From: Marinobacter azerbaijanicus
Lineage (GTDB): Bacteria > Pseudomonadota > Gammaproteobacteria > Pseudomonadales > Oleiphilaceae
Direction of reading: 5' to 3'
NCBI RefSeq assembly: GCF_030250645.1
Contig: NZ_JASSVS010000012.1
Coordinates: 62,001 to 126,000, forward strand
DNA: 64,000 nucleotides
Part shown: positions 9,033 to 17,374 of the stretch, piece after piece
Layout of the letters: the number at the start of each line of letters is the position of its first letter
Position numbering within the stretch: the first letter of the stretch is position 1
Notes under the pieces: generated by a model
What the model saw: only the letters and a program-made list of their open reading frames with translations
The model's database searches: none
What the model was told of the DNA's origin: nothing
Made by a program: the position numbers and the translations under genes

Positions 9033-9641
9033 TCAATCCAGCCAGAGGGTTACTTCCTCCAGCGGGCGCCGCTGTTGTAGTGGTGGTAGTGCATCCGCAT
9101 AGCCAATATAGAGCATGGCCACAACCTCATCCGTTGGTTTCAGTCCATAGTAGTGTTTGAAACGCTCATCATCAATTAGCCCACCGGTGCTCCACTTAGC
9201 TGCCAGCCCCATACTGTGGGCAAGCAACAACATATTCTGTACACCGGCCGCGCAGGCAGCATAATCCTCTTTACGGCGGCGCGATCTTTCCGGCTCCGTC
9301 TCGCAGGCAACCAATACAATGACGGGCGCTCGCAACGGCTTGCGCGCGGCCAACCTGGCTTGACGAAGAGTTTCTTCTGACGGGGCGTTCACGCCCTTAA
9401 GCATTAGCTGCTGGAAGAGCTCACCCATTTTGTCGCGCGCATTTCCTGATATCACCGTAAAACGCCATGGCTGTGTCATATGGTGATTGGGTGCATAGGT
9501 ACAAGCCTGCAGCAGATGCTCGATTGCCTCGCGAGAGGGAACCCGGTCCCGGTCCAGCTTGCCGGCACTCCGGCGGGACCTGATGAGCGCAAATAGCTCT
9601 TCAGCTTCAACTGCAGTCTCGTCACATGGTACGTCTGTCAT
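9033..9641 (-). CDS. Nitroreductase family FMN protein
   Basis: Flavin-dependent NAD(P)H oxidoreductase family of 202 residues. It has the N-terminal RSRRSAGKLD phosphate-binding segment (about 29-38), the TYAPNHHMTQPWRF stretch (about 49-62) typical of the family, and C-terminal LKPTDEVVAMLYIGYAD. It is probably a dimer, as is usual. It is the last gene of a minus-strand operon with a cupin ring-cleavage dioxygenase and a hydratase-aldolase, so it may reduce an aromatic or unsaturated intermediate. Nitro substrates are not implied. Confidence 0.88.
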   Translation of the reverse strand: MTDVPCDETAVEAEELFALIRSRRSAGKLDRDRVPSREAIEHLLQACTYAPNHHMTQPWRFTVISGNARDKMGELFQQLMLKGVNAPSEETLRQARLAARKPLRAPVIVLVACETEPERSRRRKEDYAACAAGVQNMLLLAHSMGLAAKWSTGGLIDDERFKHYYGLKPTDEVVAMLYIGYADALPPLQQRRPLEEVTLWLD

Positions 9642-9728
9642 CGTAATGGTCTCTCTTTGTGTCCTGCTCTGGGCTATTGTCCCTGCCAGGTTGATGATCG
9701 ATTTTTTGCTGAGCGTCCAAGGGCCGCG

Positions 9729-10817
9729 TCAGGCTAAAAGCGGAGGCAGTGGGCGTGTTCTAATTGTATTTTCCGGGTCCTCATGGTAAAGGCCTAAACC
9801 CTGTAAAACCGGGATGTCATTGATGGAAAACAAAATCGCTTCGCGACTCTTGCTGCGGTTGATGTGATGATGAGGAATCCAATTCGGCACGACGAAACTG
9901 TCACGGGCGGACCAGTTGATTTCCTCGTCGCCGACTACTGTCGTACCTTCTCCCTCAACTACGAAGTAAACTGCGCTCGAGGTCTGGCGGTGGCTCTTCC
10001 CGACAAAGCCCGGGCGCAACATTTGAATGTTACATCCCATGGTGGGCAAGGCAGAGCTACCAGTAAACGGATTGACGTATTCCAGCACGATATCATCGTA
10101 GGGACTGCCTTCAGAGCCAGCCATTTCATGCAATTGCGCAGAGACCTCATGCCAGGGGTAGCGGAAAGGAAAATTCTGTTCGGGCCGCTGTTCCCAGGCC
10201 GGCCTGACCAAGCTGCCACGACGGCTCCAGTAATCCGCACTGCTCTCGCGTTGCGGTTGGGTGGTCTCACCGAACGGTTCGTAAAATATCTGGTTCAACG
10301 CCAGCACCAACGGAACGTCAAGGGCATCTACCCAGATTGCGTTTTTGTCCGTTTCATTATGGTGATCGTGCCAGTTCCAGTTAGGAGTCAGGATCAAGTC
10401 GTTGGGCTCCATTAGCAATCTTTCACCGTTCACCGTCGTGTACAGCTGCTCACCGCCCTCGACCACGAAGCGCACCGCTCCTATCGTGTGGCGGTGGGCC
10501 CACGCCACTTCTCCCGGACGGACGATCTGCATTCCCATAATCAGGGTTTGGGTCGTGCCTCCCCGTTCAAGTCCCGGGTTCATGAAGCTGAAGTTACGCC
10601 GGGCAGTGTAGCTTTCCGGCATAACGTCACACGCCTCAAGCAACTTTTCATGAACCGTTTCCCATTTCCAGAGATACGGAACTCCGGCCGGCTTCGGTCC
10701 ACCGATCACCCGCTCCAGCAGACTGTCATACTGCCACTGACCACGCATGTTAAGTGATGCCAGCTCGTTATCGAACTCGCTTAAAGACGTTGTCTGTTTC
10801 TTTATATCGTCGCTCAT
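9729..10817 (-). CDS. Gentisate / 1-hydroxy-2-naphthoate-type cupin dioxygenase
   Basis: Bicupin ring-cleavage dioxygenase using ferrous iron; gentisate 1,2-dioxygenase and 1-hydroxy-2-naphthoate dioxygenase (PhdI) belong here. With the chosen start it has 362 residues. The N-terminal cupin holds the iron ligands in AHRHT (H108, H110) and WHDHHN (near H150). The C-terminal cupin (SHRQTSSAVYFVVEGEG, WIPHHH) is also recognisable. The start at 10817 has GGAGG four to five bases upstream; an upstream in-frame ATG at 10865 has none. The aldolase gene is 79 bases upstream in the same direction. That partner favours a fused-ring or salicylate-type hydroxyacid over plain gentisate, whose usual partners (maleylpyruvate isomerase or hydrolase) are absent. 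Confidence 0.87.
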   Translation of the reverse strand: MSDDIKKQTTSLSEFDNELASLNMRGQWQYDSLLERVIGGPKPAGVPYLWKWETVHEKLLEACDVMPESYTARRNFSFMNPGLERGGTTQTLIMGMQIVRPGEVAWAHRHTIGAVRFVVEGGEQLYTTVNGERLLMEPNDLILTPNWNWHDHHNETDKNAIWVDALDVPLVLALNQIFYEPFGETTQPQRESSADYWSRRGSLVRPAWEQRPEQNFPFRYPWHEVSAQLHEMAGSEGSPYDDIVLEYVNPFTGSSALPTMGCNIQMLRPGFVGKSHRQTSSAVYFVVEGEGTTVVGDEEINWSARDSFVVPNWIPHHHINRSKSREAILFSINDIPVLQGLGLYHEDPENTIRTRPLPPLLA

Positions 10818-10896
10818 GATGCCTCCGTTGCCTTGACGGCTCTCCGTTATTCCATTATCGCGCATCGCCTCTTGGCGATAAGTCAGCCCCTATAGG

Positions 10897-11880
10897 TCAA
10901 CCTGATACGGATTTAACGGGGTACCTATGTTGTAGTTGCGCCCATCGTCGACCGCATTCCTCTGAACCTGCCATATAATCAGCTGGCGCATCGAGGTAGG
11001 GTGGCCGGCATGGACCCGGGTCGATCAAGCCCGCTGTGCGAAAACGGGCATGTCCCAAAGGGATGCTATAGCTGATGAACCGGGACAGGTCGCCACCTGG
11101 GAACATTGGTTCCATCGCCCATAGTATCTGATTGGTGAGTTCCTCTGCCCGTTTCCAATCACAATTGAGAATGGCACGGCCAAGAGCAACGATAGGGGCT
11201 GGTGCGCAGGCGACAGCCCCAGACCAGCAAGCTCGCGCGAGCGCAGGATAGCGTTGCGCGAGAGCGAACCAGTCCTTTTCAAGCGGGAGAATGCGCATAT
11301 TACTGCCCACGGCCTCCAGATCCTTCTCCAGTGTTGGCCCACCTACATGCTTAGCGGCGATGACTTCAGGTATGTCCGCAAGGATGCGGTATACTTCTGT
11401 CGAGATTTTTCCTTTGAAAGCGTCCGGATTGTCGTAGACAACCAGTGGTACACCTGGCATTGCTTCTGCCAAGTCGCGGTAAAAACGCACAGTCCCATTG
11501 TCATCCAGCGGCAGCCACATAGGCCGGCCGACGAAAAGACCATCGGCTCCCAGGCGCATCAACTCGCGACCGCGGTAAATCGTATCGCGGGTGTTGAGGG
11601 TCGTTACACCAGCGAATACCGGCACCCGCCCCGAGACCGTATCCGTTACGCACTGCACCAAGCTCTGCAACTCGGGCCACGTAAGGGTGGCACATTCGCC
11701 AAATGTGCCAGTGGTCATGAGAATGTCCACACCAGCAGCGACCACCGCCTCCGTCATTTTCGCGGTTTCGTCCAGATTCACTGTATTTTCTGCGTCCCAG
11801 CGTTCTGCATCTGGCGTCGCTGGACTCGGAACAATGCCTACCACGCCGGTGATGTTTTCCGCCGTCAATTTCATTTTCAC
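10897..11880 (-). CDS. NahE/PhdJ-type hydratase-aldolase (DapA superfamily)
   Basis: Class I, Schiff-base aldolase of the dihydrodipicolinate synthase fold, 327 residues. It matches the trans-o-hydroxybenzylidenepyruvate / carboxybenzalpyruvate hydratase-aldolases rather than DapA: TTGTFGECATLTW (57-69), TLNTRDTI, YDNPDAFK (149-156), the Schiff-base lysine in VIAAKHVGG (K177), and the diagnostic C-terminal GPCRPPYLDAP. These enzymes split an aryl-CH=CH-CO-COOH ring-fission product to an aromatic aldehyde and pyruvate. GGGAGG lies nine to ten bases before the start. Being beside a gentisate-type dioxygenase, it reproduces the PhdI-PhdJ order of phenanthrene catabolism. The actual substrate is inferred. 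Confidence 0.88.
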   Translation of the reverse strand: MKMKLTAENITGVVGIVPSPATPDAERWDAENTVNLDETAKMTEAVVAAGVDILMTTGTFGECATLTWPELQSLVQCVTDTVSGRVPVFAGVTTLNTRDTIYRGRELMRLGADGLFVGRPMWLPLDDNGTVRFYRDLAEAMPGVPLVVYDNPDAFKGKISTEVYRILADIPEVIAAKHVGGPTLEKDLEAVGSNMRILPLEKDWFALAQRYPALARACWSGAVACAPAPIVALGRAILNCDWKRAEELTNQILWAMEPMFPGGDLSRFISYSIPLGHARFRTAGLIDPGPCRPPYLDAPADYMAGSEECGRRWAQLQHRYPVKSVSG

Positions 11881-11980
11881 ACCTCCCGTTCAAAACCATA
11901 CCGGCGAGCCGGCGCCCCTGGCTACATCTCGGCTCCGCCGAATGGCTCTAACCAAGTGTTCATCCGATGCGAGTTTTTCC

Positions 11981-13021
11981 TCAGTCGAGGAGGCCTACTT
12001 CGCGATAAAACGCCTCTGCCCCAGGATGCAGCTCCAGATTTCCGACGTCGGGCAATTCCTCGCGTTCGGCATTAGCAAGAGATCGATGAAAAGAGCGATA
12101 ATATTCGTTCTGCTCATAAAGGGACTTGGCGATTTTGTAGGCATTGTCGTAAGTTGCCTCGGAGCCGGCTACGATCACGAAACTAGAGAATGGAACTATC
12201 AGATCCTGATCATAGAAGGGGTAAGTGCCGGCAGGTATAGTGTCAACTGTACTCCACATTTCATCAGCAACATGTTCGGCCAATTCTCGAGACATGGGTA
12301 TAAAATTTATTTCCTGAACGCTGGCGAGCTCAGTAATTGATCCGGAAGGGAGACCGCACGCGGTAATGATTACGTCCAGTCGGCCGTCTCTCATCAAGTC
12401 ATTAGAAGGACTGGTCGGTACGGGAGCCAGCTTTCCGCCCCAGCGCTCCACATCCTTCGTCGTTTTGTCAAAATAGGAAAACATAGCATCTACGGTTGAC
12501 CGAACCCATAGATTGCCCGTCTGGGCTATAGACAGGCGCATCGGGACTTCATTCTCGACCAGGTCACTGAAACTGTCGACGTTATGCTCATCAAGAAACT
12601 TTTTGCGCCCATACACGCATGTAGCGATGATATTGGGCGCATTCTTACCTATGGCGGTGAGGGAACCTGGAGGAAACTTCTGCTGAAAGGGCGCTTGGCC
12701 CTCGAAAGCCCGTTTAAGCGACACCTCACTCACCATAGTGTAAGCACCACGGCCGTTGAGTAATGAGGCCAAGTTACCGGCCGCGTTGCCCGGCTCAGCG
12801 TAAACGTTGGAACCCGGGTAGGTGCGACGCACAGCCTCCACGACGCCTGCCAGGAAGACAGAAGCCTGCCCACCTGTAGAGTGGCCCAAAAACGTAACGT
12901 CGACTGGCCCATCACCGACATTCCGACTTTCTGCCCGGACAAGATTCGCTGATAATGCTAGACACAGTAACAGCTGGCCCAATAGCGTATATCTAAGCTG
13001 GCATTTAAACGTGGTAGTCAT
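11981..13021 (-). CDS. TAXI family TRAP transporter solute-binding protein
   Basis: Periplasmic binding protein of about 346 residues with a Sec signal peptide (hydrophobic core LLGQLLLCLALSANLVRA, cleavage after about residue 30). The TAXI-family start of the mature part is present (VTFLGHSTGGQASVF, then SNVYAEPGNAAGNL). The C-terminus LHPGAEAFYREVGLLD is shared with the three other TAXI proteins in this window. The start at 13021 has AGGAAAGG upstream; an earlier ATG at 13066 would bury the signal peptide. No permease is encoded in its operon; the only nearby permease sequence is the relic at 6612. Ligand unknown, plausibly the aromatic acid degraded by the downstream enzymes. Confidence 0.87.
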   Translation of the reverse strand: MTTTFKCQLRYTLLGQLLLCLALSANLVRAESRNVGDGPVDVTFLGHSTGGQASVFLAGVVEAVRRTYPGSNVYAEPGNAAGNLASLLNGRGAYTMVSEVSLKRAFEGQAPFQQKFPPGSLTAIGKNAPNIIATCVYGRKKFLDEHNVDSFSDLVENEVPMRLSIAQTGNLWVRSTVDAMFSYFDKTTKDVERWGGKLAPVPTSPSNDLMRDGRLDVIITACGLPSGSITELASVQEINFIPMSRELAEHVADEMWSTVDTIPAGTYPFYDQDLIVPFSSFVIVAGSEATYDNAYKIAKSLYEQNEYYRSFHRSLANAEREELPDVGNLELHPGAEAFYREVGLLD

Positions 13022-13085
13022 GACCTTTCCTTTTATTTTTGTTCGACTTTGTGCTGACGCCCGCATTACCCAAATTGGGCACTAG

Positions 13086-13808
13086 CTAAGCAGTATTTCG
13101 AGAGTCAGCAACATCGGCGATTCCCTCAAGGAAGATTTTCCAGGCGAACATTGAATCCTCTACGGCCTCTAGCACATCATTGGCATCGACGCCCCGGGCA
13201 GATGGCAGAAAATGGAGCGCTAGGTCGAATGCACCACTGCCATGCTCTTTGTCCAATTCATCATGCATCAGCCAGAATTCAACATCGTTTTCGGTTAATC
13301 CCAGTTGATTCATCCAGCGGTTGCCTTCAGCCAATGACATTTCTCCGCACTCGACCTGGTTAACCTGCTCAAGTGCCCCTTTAGCAACACAGCCCAATAT
13401 CCAATGTCTGTCTTTGGTCAAGGTTTCCCAGATGAGTAATGCTGCCCTGGTAGAAGGTAATGCCTGCGCCTGATGCACTTGTTCTGAGGTAAGCCCAAGT
13501 GCTTCGCCCAGCTTAACCAACTTGAGATAATGGGATTCTTCCTCAATACCTTCTTCTTCAAACAGATTTTCTTTGACAATGAAACGCCGAGGCTCAACCT
13601 CAGGACAATTTCCAACCACATGGGCCCAGCATTGCCGGCTATGCCGCGTGAAGACGCCGTGCTGTTGCACGTAAACACCAGCCCCTTCCCTGTTTAGCCG
13701 GTTTTTCGAGTAATCAAACCAATTGATGCCATCCATATAATGGCGGATAAGCTGGTTGATTTCGGTTTGAAGGTTAGCGTTATTAATATCTGTCATTGTT
13801 AGCACCAT
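13086..13808 (-). CDS. Haem-oxygenase-like diiron (HDO/TenA-PqqC fold) protein
   Basis: All-helical protein of 240 residues with the ligand pattern of haem-oxygenase-like diiron oxygenases: a glutamate in NLFEEEG (about 84-85), histidine in ESHYLKL (H93), a glutamate in GALEQVNQ (E147) and the H-x3-D-x2-H signature in MHDELDKEH (H182, D186, H189). Known relatives (UndA, BesC, SznF, CADD) use two irons and oxygen for decarboxylation, C-C cleavage, N-oxygenation or self-sacrificing chemistry; this one's reaction is not predictable. It is the first gene of the minus-strand operon with a TAXI protein and ring-cleavage enzymes. An alternative start is at 13796. A near-perfect palindrome lies just upstream at 13834. 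Confidence 0.8.
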   Translation of the reverse strand: MVLTMTDINNANLQTEINQLIRHYMDGINWFDYSKNRLNREGAGVYVQQHGVFTRHSRQCWAHVVGNCPEVEPRRFIVKENLFEEEGIEEESHYLKLVKLGEALGLTSEQVHQAQALPSTRAALLIWETLTKDRHWILGCVAKGALEQVNQVECGEMSLAEGNRWMNQLGLTENDVEFWLMHDELDKEHGSGAFDLALHFLPSARGVDANDVLEAVEDSMFAWKIFLEGIADVADSRNTA

Positions 13809-13833
13809 TCTAATGGTATTTTTAAAAGACGCT

Positions 13834-13850
13834 ATCTATTGATAATAGAT
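13834..13850. promoter_or_regulatory. Palindrome upstream of diiron gene (candidate operator)
   Basis: ATCTATT-GAT-AATAGAT is a perfect seven-base inverted repeat around a three-base centre, 26 to 42 bases upstream of the first gene of the minus-strand operon. Position and symmetry suit a dimeric regulator. No -10/-35 pair is obvious. Confidence 0.4.
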
Positions 13851-14918
13851 CCGAGTTTCTGAGCAAAGGCAGGTTTAAATCCAACCTGTTCTATTAACGT
13901 AGACAGATATTGCCTAAATGGGAATAGTGGTTCTAGGAAACTTGTTTTGCCAAAAAATCATGAAATGTAAAAAATACCATACGAACCGCCCCGGGGTTGG
14001 ATAGTACTCAGGGAAATGGCGGTCAGCCGCCCAGAACTGATCATTTTGTGATCAGAGCCTGATGTTCGGACAATAGCCGATTGCCCGGCATGATTTTACG
14101 GGCGACCTCAGGATGATGACTGTTATTGAGCCGGTTTTATCGGGAGGCGGTAAGGCCTGCATAGAGGTCACGGTAAACGGAAAAGCCCGGACAGTGCCGG
14201 CCAAATCGCAGCAGCCGGCCGGCAAGGACGTGATTCAGCCCTCAAGGCTGGCTCCGGCTCCAGATGCAGCTGGCCACTGGCATCGCTGGTTCGCACAGTA
14301 ACCTTGACGATCCGACGCAGCCCGGGTTCGTCCGGAAGTTCTTCTGGCCGCACCGCTTCCATCCTGCCGTCGCGGTCCAGTGTCCAGGCTTCCTGGGCCA
14401 GGCCTTGTCTGCCAGGGCCAGAGGGTCCTGCGTGCGGGGATTCACTTGATCCCATCTCCAGAGGAGAAACCGGCGCACCGATGGATTGTATAAAATCAGC
14501 GGTGACGTCATTCAGCCGCGGTGTCAACGCCTGGGCATCTTCATCAAACCGCTACCGCAAGCTGGCTGAAGACGGCGAGTGCTTGATGCCCATGGCGGAT
14601 TTGAAGAACGGGTCCCTTCACACGGACTCGGCTGTCTCGACGGAAGTCACTCATGCCCTGCGTGACCAGCCGGAGATAGGTCCGGATCAGATCGATGTTC
14701 GGCATACCGTGGCGCTTGACTGGGTGAATGGATCTCAGGGGCTATTATATCGCTCAACCGCCTGCTACTGCGGGCTTTGAGGGAAGTTCGCGCTGTTTGG
14801 AGTCACGGATTCAGGAGTGGTTTCTGTTTCTTGACAGAGCGCGTCCGCCTGCTAACCTTGATTTTATTAAATGAGATAGGTTCTTCGTAAAAGAAAAATT
14901 AACACTTCTGGGGGAAGC
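13851..14918. other. Gene-poor region with possible relic fragments
   Basis: About 1.07 kb without an intact gene. From roughly 14100 to 14560 the composition turns visibly more G+C-rich than the neighbours, and short open frames overlap on both strands without family features. Around 14630-14740 one plus-strand frame (TEVTHALRDQPEIGPDQIDV) resembles part of a BON domain but lacks a start, a domain end and context. The last 100 bases probably hold the promoter of the carboxyltransferase operon: TTGACA at 14831-14836, with only a weak -10 (TAACCT) 16 bases on. Confidence 0.45.
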
Positions 14919-16370
14919 ATGTCGGATATTCAGTTTATCGATACCACGTTGCGTGATGGTCAGCAGAGTTTGTGGGCTCTGAACATGCGCACGGGCATGA
15001 TGTTACCCGCCCTTGAAGTGATGGATGATGCAGGGTTTGAGGCAATCGAGTTTTTTGTGCCGATTGTACAGATGAAAAAAATGATCCGGGATCTGGGGGA
15101 AGACCCCTGGCAATGGTTGAAACTGGGTGTCAAGAAAGCCAAACAAACGCCCCTGCGATTGCACGGAGGCTACAAAGGTGGGTTGAAAAAGGTACCGGAG
15201 TGTATCAGCAAGCTCCTTGTTAAAAAGGTGGTGGAGCATGGCATCAGCGTCACTCGCTGTTCGAACTCTTGGAATGACTTTGAGGTCATGAAGGATGAAG
15301 TGGAAGGTCTTCGAAAGCTGGGCATGCAAACTGTTGTAAATCTCATCTATACGGTTTCACCTCGCCATACCGATGAATACTTTGTGCAGCGCGCTAAAGA
15401 CGCTGCATCACTGAAACCTTACCGGATTTGTTTTAAAGACGTGGGTGGATTGCTGACACCGGAACGTCTGAGGGAGCTTCTGCCGAAGGTTCAGAAAGCC
15501 GTGGGAAAGGTGGAACTGGAGTTTCACTGCCACTGTAATAATGGGCTTGGGCCTCTCAACGTACTGGAAGCAGTGAAGCTGGGAATTACCCATGTTCACA
15601 CCGGTATTCCTCCTCTGGCCAATGGCTCCGCGCAACCTTCCGTATTCAATGTTGCGAAAAATCTGAGGGCGTTGGGGCACCGACCAGATATTCGAGAAGA
15701 GCTGTTGCTGCCGGTATCCGAGCACTTCACACGGATTGCCCGGAGTGAGGGTTTTGCGATTGGCGCCCCGCTGGAATACGACGCGAATCTTTATCAAAGC
15801 CAGATTCCAGGAGGCATGATTTCAAATCTGCGTTATCAGTTGGCAAAGGTCGGCATGGAAGATCGGCTGGATGAAACAATGGTCGAGGCCGCCCGTGTAA
15901 GAGCGGAATTTGGCTATCCCATAATGGTGACGCCGCTTTCCCAGTTTGTAGGAACCCAGGCAGCCATAAACGTCATCGTTGGGGAACGGTATCGGCAGGT
16001 GACGGATGAAGCTATCCAGTATGCGCTGGGCTACTGGGGCAAAGAAGCTGTGCAGGTCATGGATCAGAATGTTCGTGAAAAAATTCTTGGTCGCGCGCGA
16101 GCCAAAGAACTCAAATCGGAAGAGCCTCCACAGCTGTCACTGAAAGAGGTGCGTAAAAAGTTTGGCGAGCAACTCTCTGATGAAGAATTGATTATGCGCA
16201 CTTATATTGACTCTGAAGCCGTTGAGATTGCGCGCAGGGCAAAGAACCCCGTCGAATACGCGTTTTCCGGGGATCCACTGATGCAATTGGTTCAGGGGCT
16301 TACCCGGCACTCAGACAAGAAAGTTATTTCCTTCAGCAGGCCGGGCCTGTCACTGAATTTGCGACATTGA
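14919..16370 (+). CDS. Biotin-dependent carboxyltransferase subunit (HMGL-like + PYC/OADA domains)
   Basis: 483 residues related to the carboxyltransferase of pyruvate carboxylase, oxaloacetate decarboxylase alpha and transcarboxylase 5S. The TIM barrel shows the metal aspartate in DTTLRDG (D13), the carbamylated-lysine motif FKDVGGLL (K173) and metal histidines FHCHCNN (H203, H205). A biotin-pocket SAQPS (about 237-241) and the C-terminal PYC_OADA segment (YPIMVTPLSQFVGTQAAINV) follow. There is no biotinyl domain, so biotin must come from a separate carrier, possibly the one at 1742. The substrate-binding RGQN motif of 5S/pyruvate carboxylase is replaced by LHGGYKGG, so the acceptor may not be pyruvate. 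A close paralogue is at 43386. It leads an operon with an amidohydrolase and a TRAP transporter. Confidence 0.85.
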   Translation: MSDIQFIDTTLRDGQQSLWALNMRTGMMLPALEVMDDAGFEAIEFFVPIVQMKKMIRDLGEDPWQWLKLGVKKAKQTPLRLHGGYKGGLKKVPECISKLLVKKVVEHGISVTRCSNSWNDFEVMKDEVEGLRKLGMQTVVNLIYTVSPRHTDEYFVQRAKDAASLKPYRICFKDVGGLLTPERLRELLPKVQKAVGKVELEFHCHCNNGLGPLNVLEAVKLGITHVHTGIPPLANGSAQPSVFNVAKNLRALGHRPDIREELLLPVSEHFTRIARSEGFAIGAPLEYDANLYQSQIPGGMISNLRYQLAKVGMEDRLDETMVEAARVRAEFGYPIMVTPLSQFVGTQAAINVIVGERYRQVTDEAIQYALGYWGKEAVQVMDQNVREKILGRARAKELKSEEPPQLSLKEVRKKFGEQLSDEELIMRTYIDSEAVEIARRAKNPVEYAFSGDPLMQLVQGLTRHSDKKVISFSRPGLSLNLRH

Positions 16371-16435
16371 GGTAGTTGCAAAAGGTCAGCAGCGCCGATG
16401 GTCAACATAAAGCCATGACTGGAACGGAGAGAATA

Positions 16436-17290
16436 ATGGATATCGTGGGTATTGACGTACATGTACACCTAAGCGACGAGGAATCCATCAAGGCAGTGGG
16501 TGCCCGAGCCAAACAGATGGAGCAATATTTTCGGCGTAAGAGACCGGTTGTATCCATTGATGAGATGGCTGACCAGTACCGCGAGCGCCGCATGATGGCA
16601 GTTCTGGTAAATACACGGGACGATTCGGTGTCTGGCCTTACGCCGGTGCCGAACGACCATATAGCCAACGCGGTCAAGAAGCACCCTGATGTGTTCCTGG
16701 GGTTCGGCGCCATTGACCCCTGGCAGGGCAAGTTGGCTCTTCAGGAAATTCGTCGTTGCAAGGAAGAGTTAGGGCTACACGGTATTGGTGAGCTCAATCC
16801 CGCGCGTCAGCAGTTTTTCCCCAATGATACCCGTTTCTATCAACTCTGGGCGGAAGCCCAGAAACAGGGTTTGCCGGTGATGTTTCACAGTGGTATGGCC
16901 GGAGCCGGCGCGGGGACGCCGGGAGGAATGGGGAATAAGTTGAAGTACACCCAGCCCATTCACCTTGATGATGTCGCCGCGGACTTTCCGGAACTGAAAA
17001 TCATATGTGCGCATCCGTCGTGGCCCTGGACGGCTGAAAGCCTCGCCATAGCCCAACATAAAAGTAACTTCTTTATCGATCTTTCCGGATGGGCGCCCAA
17101 GTACTTCCCGCCTGAACTGGTCCACCACGTTAATTCGCTTCTTCAGGACAAGGCCATGTTTGGCTCTGACTGGCCGGTCCTGGGGGTCGAGCGCTGGGTG
17201 GAAGAGTTTGACCAGTTGGGTATCAAGCCGGAAGTCCGGAAGAAAATCATGCTGGAGAACGCAAAGAAATTCTTTGGTCTTGACTTCTAG
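16436..17290 (+). CDS. Amidohydrolase family 2 (ACMSD-like) metal-dependent hydrolase or decarboxylase
   Basis: TIM-barrel metal enzyme of about 284 residues. It has the N-terminal H-x-H metal site (DVHVHL), a FHSG segment near residue 150, the AHPSWPW histidine near 200 and the terminal FGSDWP aspartate near 245. The family covers aminocarboxymuconate-semialdehyde decarboxylase, o-pyrocatechuate/gamma-resorcylate decarboxylases and lactone hydrolases; the reaction here is undetermined. I place the start at 16436 because GGAGAG precedes it and the protein then begins at the metal-site strand; an upstream start at 16376 adds 20 unsupported residues. It lies 65 bases after the carboxyltransferase gene. 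Confidence 0.85.
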   Translation: MDIVGIDVHVHLSDEESIKAVGARAKQMEQYFRRKRPVVSIDEMADQYRERRMMAVLVNTRDDSVSGLTPVPNDHIANAVKKHPDVFLGFGAIDPWQGKLALQEIRRCKEELGLHGIGELNPARQQFFPNDTRFYQLWAEAQKQGLPVMFHSGMAGAGAGTPGGMGNKLKYTQPIHLDDVAADFPELKIICAHPSWPWTAESLAIAQHKSNFFIDLSGWAPKYFPPELVHHVNSLLQDKAMFGSDWPVLGVERWVEEFDQLGIKPEVRKKIMLENAKKFFGLDF

Positions 17291-17374
17291 TTGTCAGTCA
17301 GGGTGTGAGGCATCGGCAGTTGGCGGGTGCCTGATGAACACGGGGAATACCCTGAAAACAACGATAAACACAAT

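Noticed and set aside
14168..14527. 119-codon minus-strand frame in the gene-poor stretch
   Set aside because: Proline- and glutamate-rich reading with no family signal, overlapped by equally long plus-strand frames; high G+C explains the open frames.
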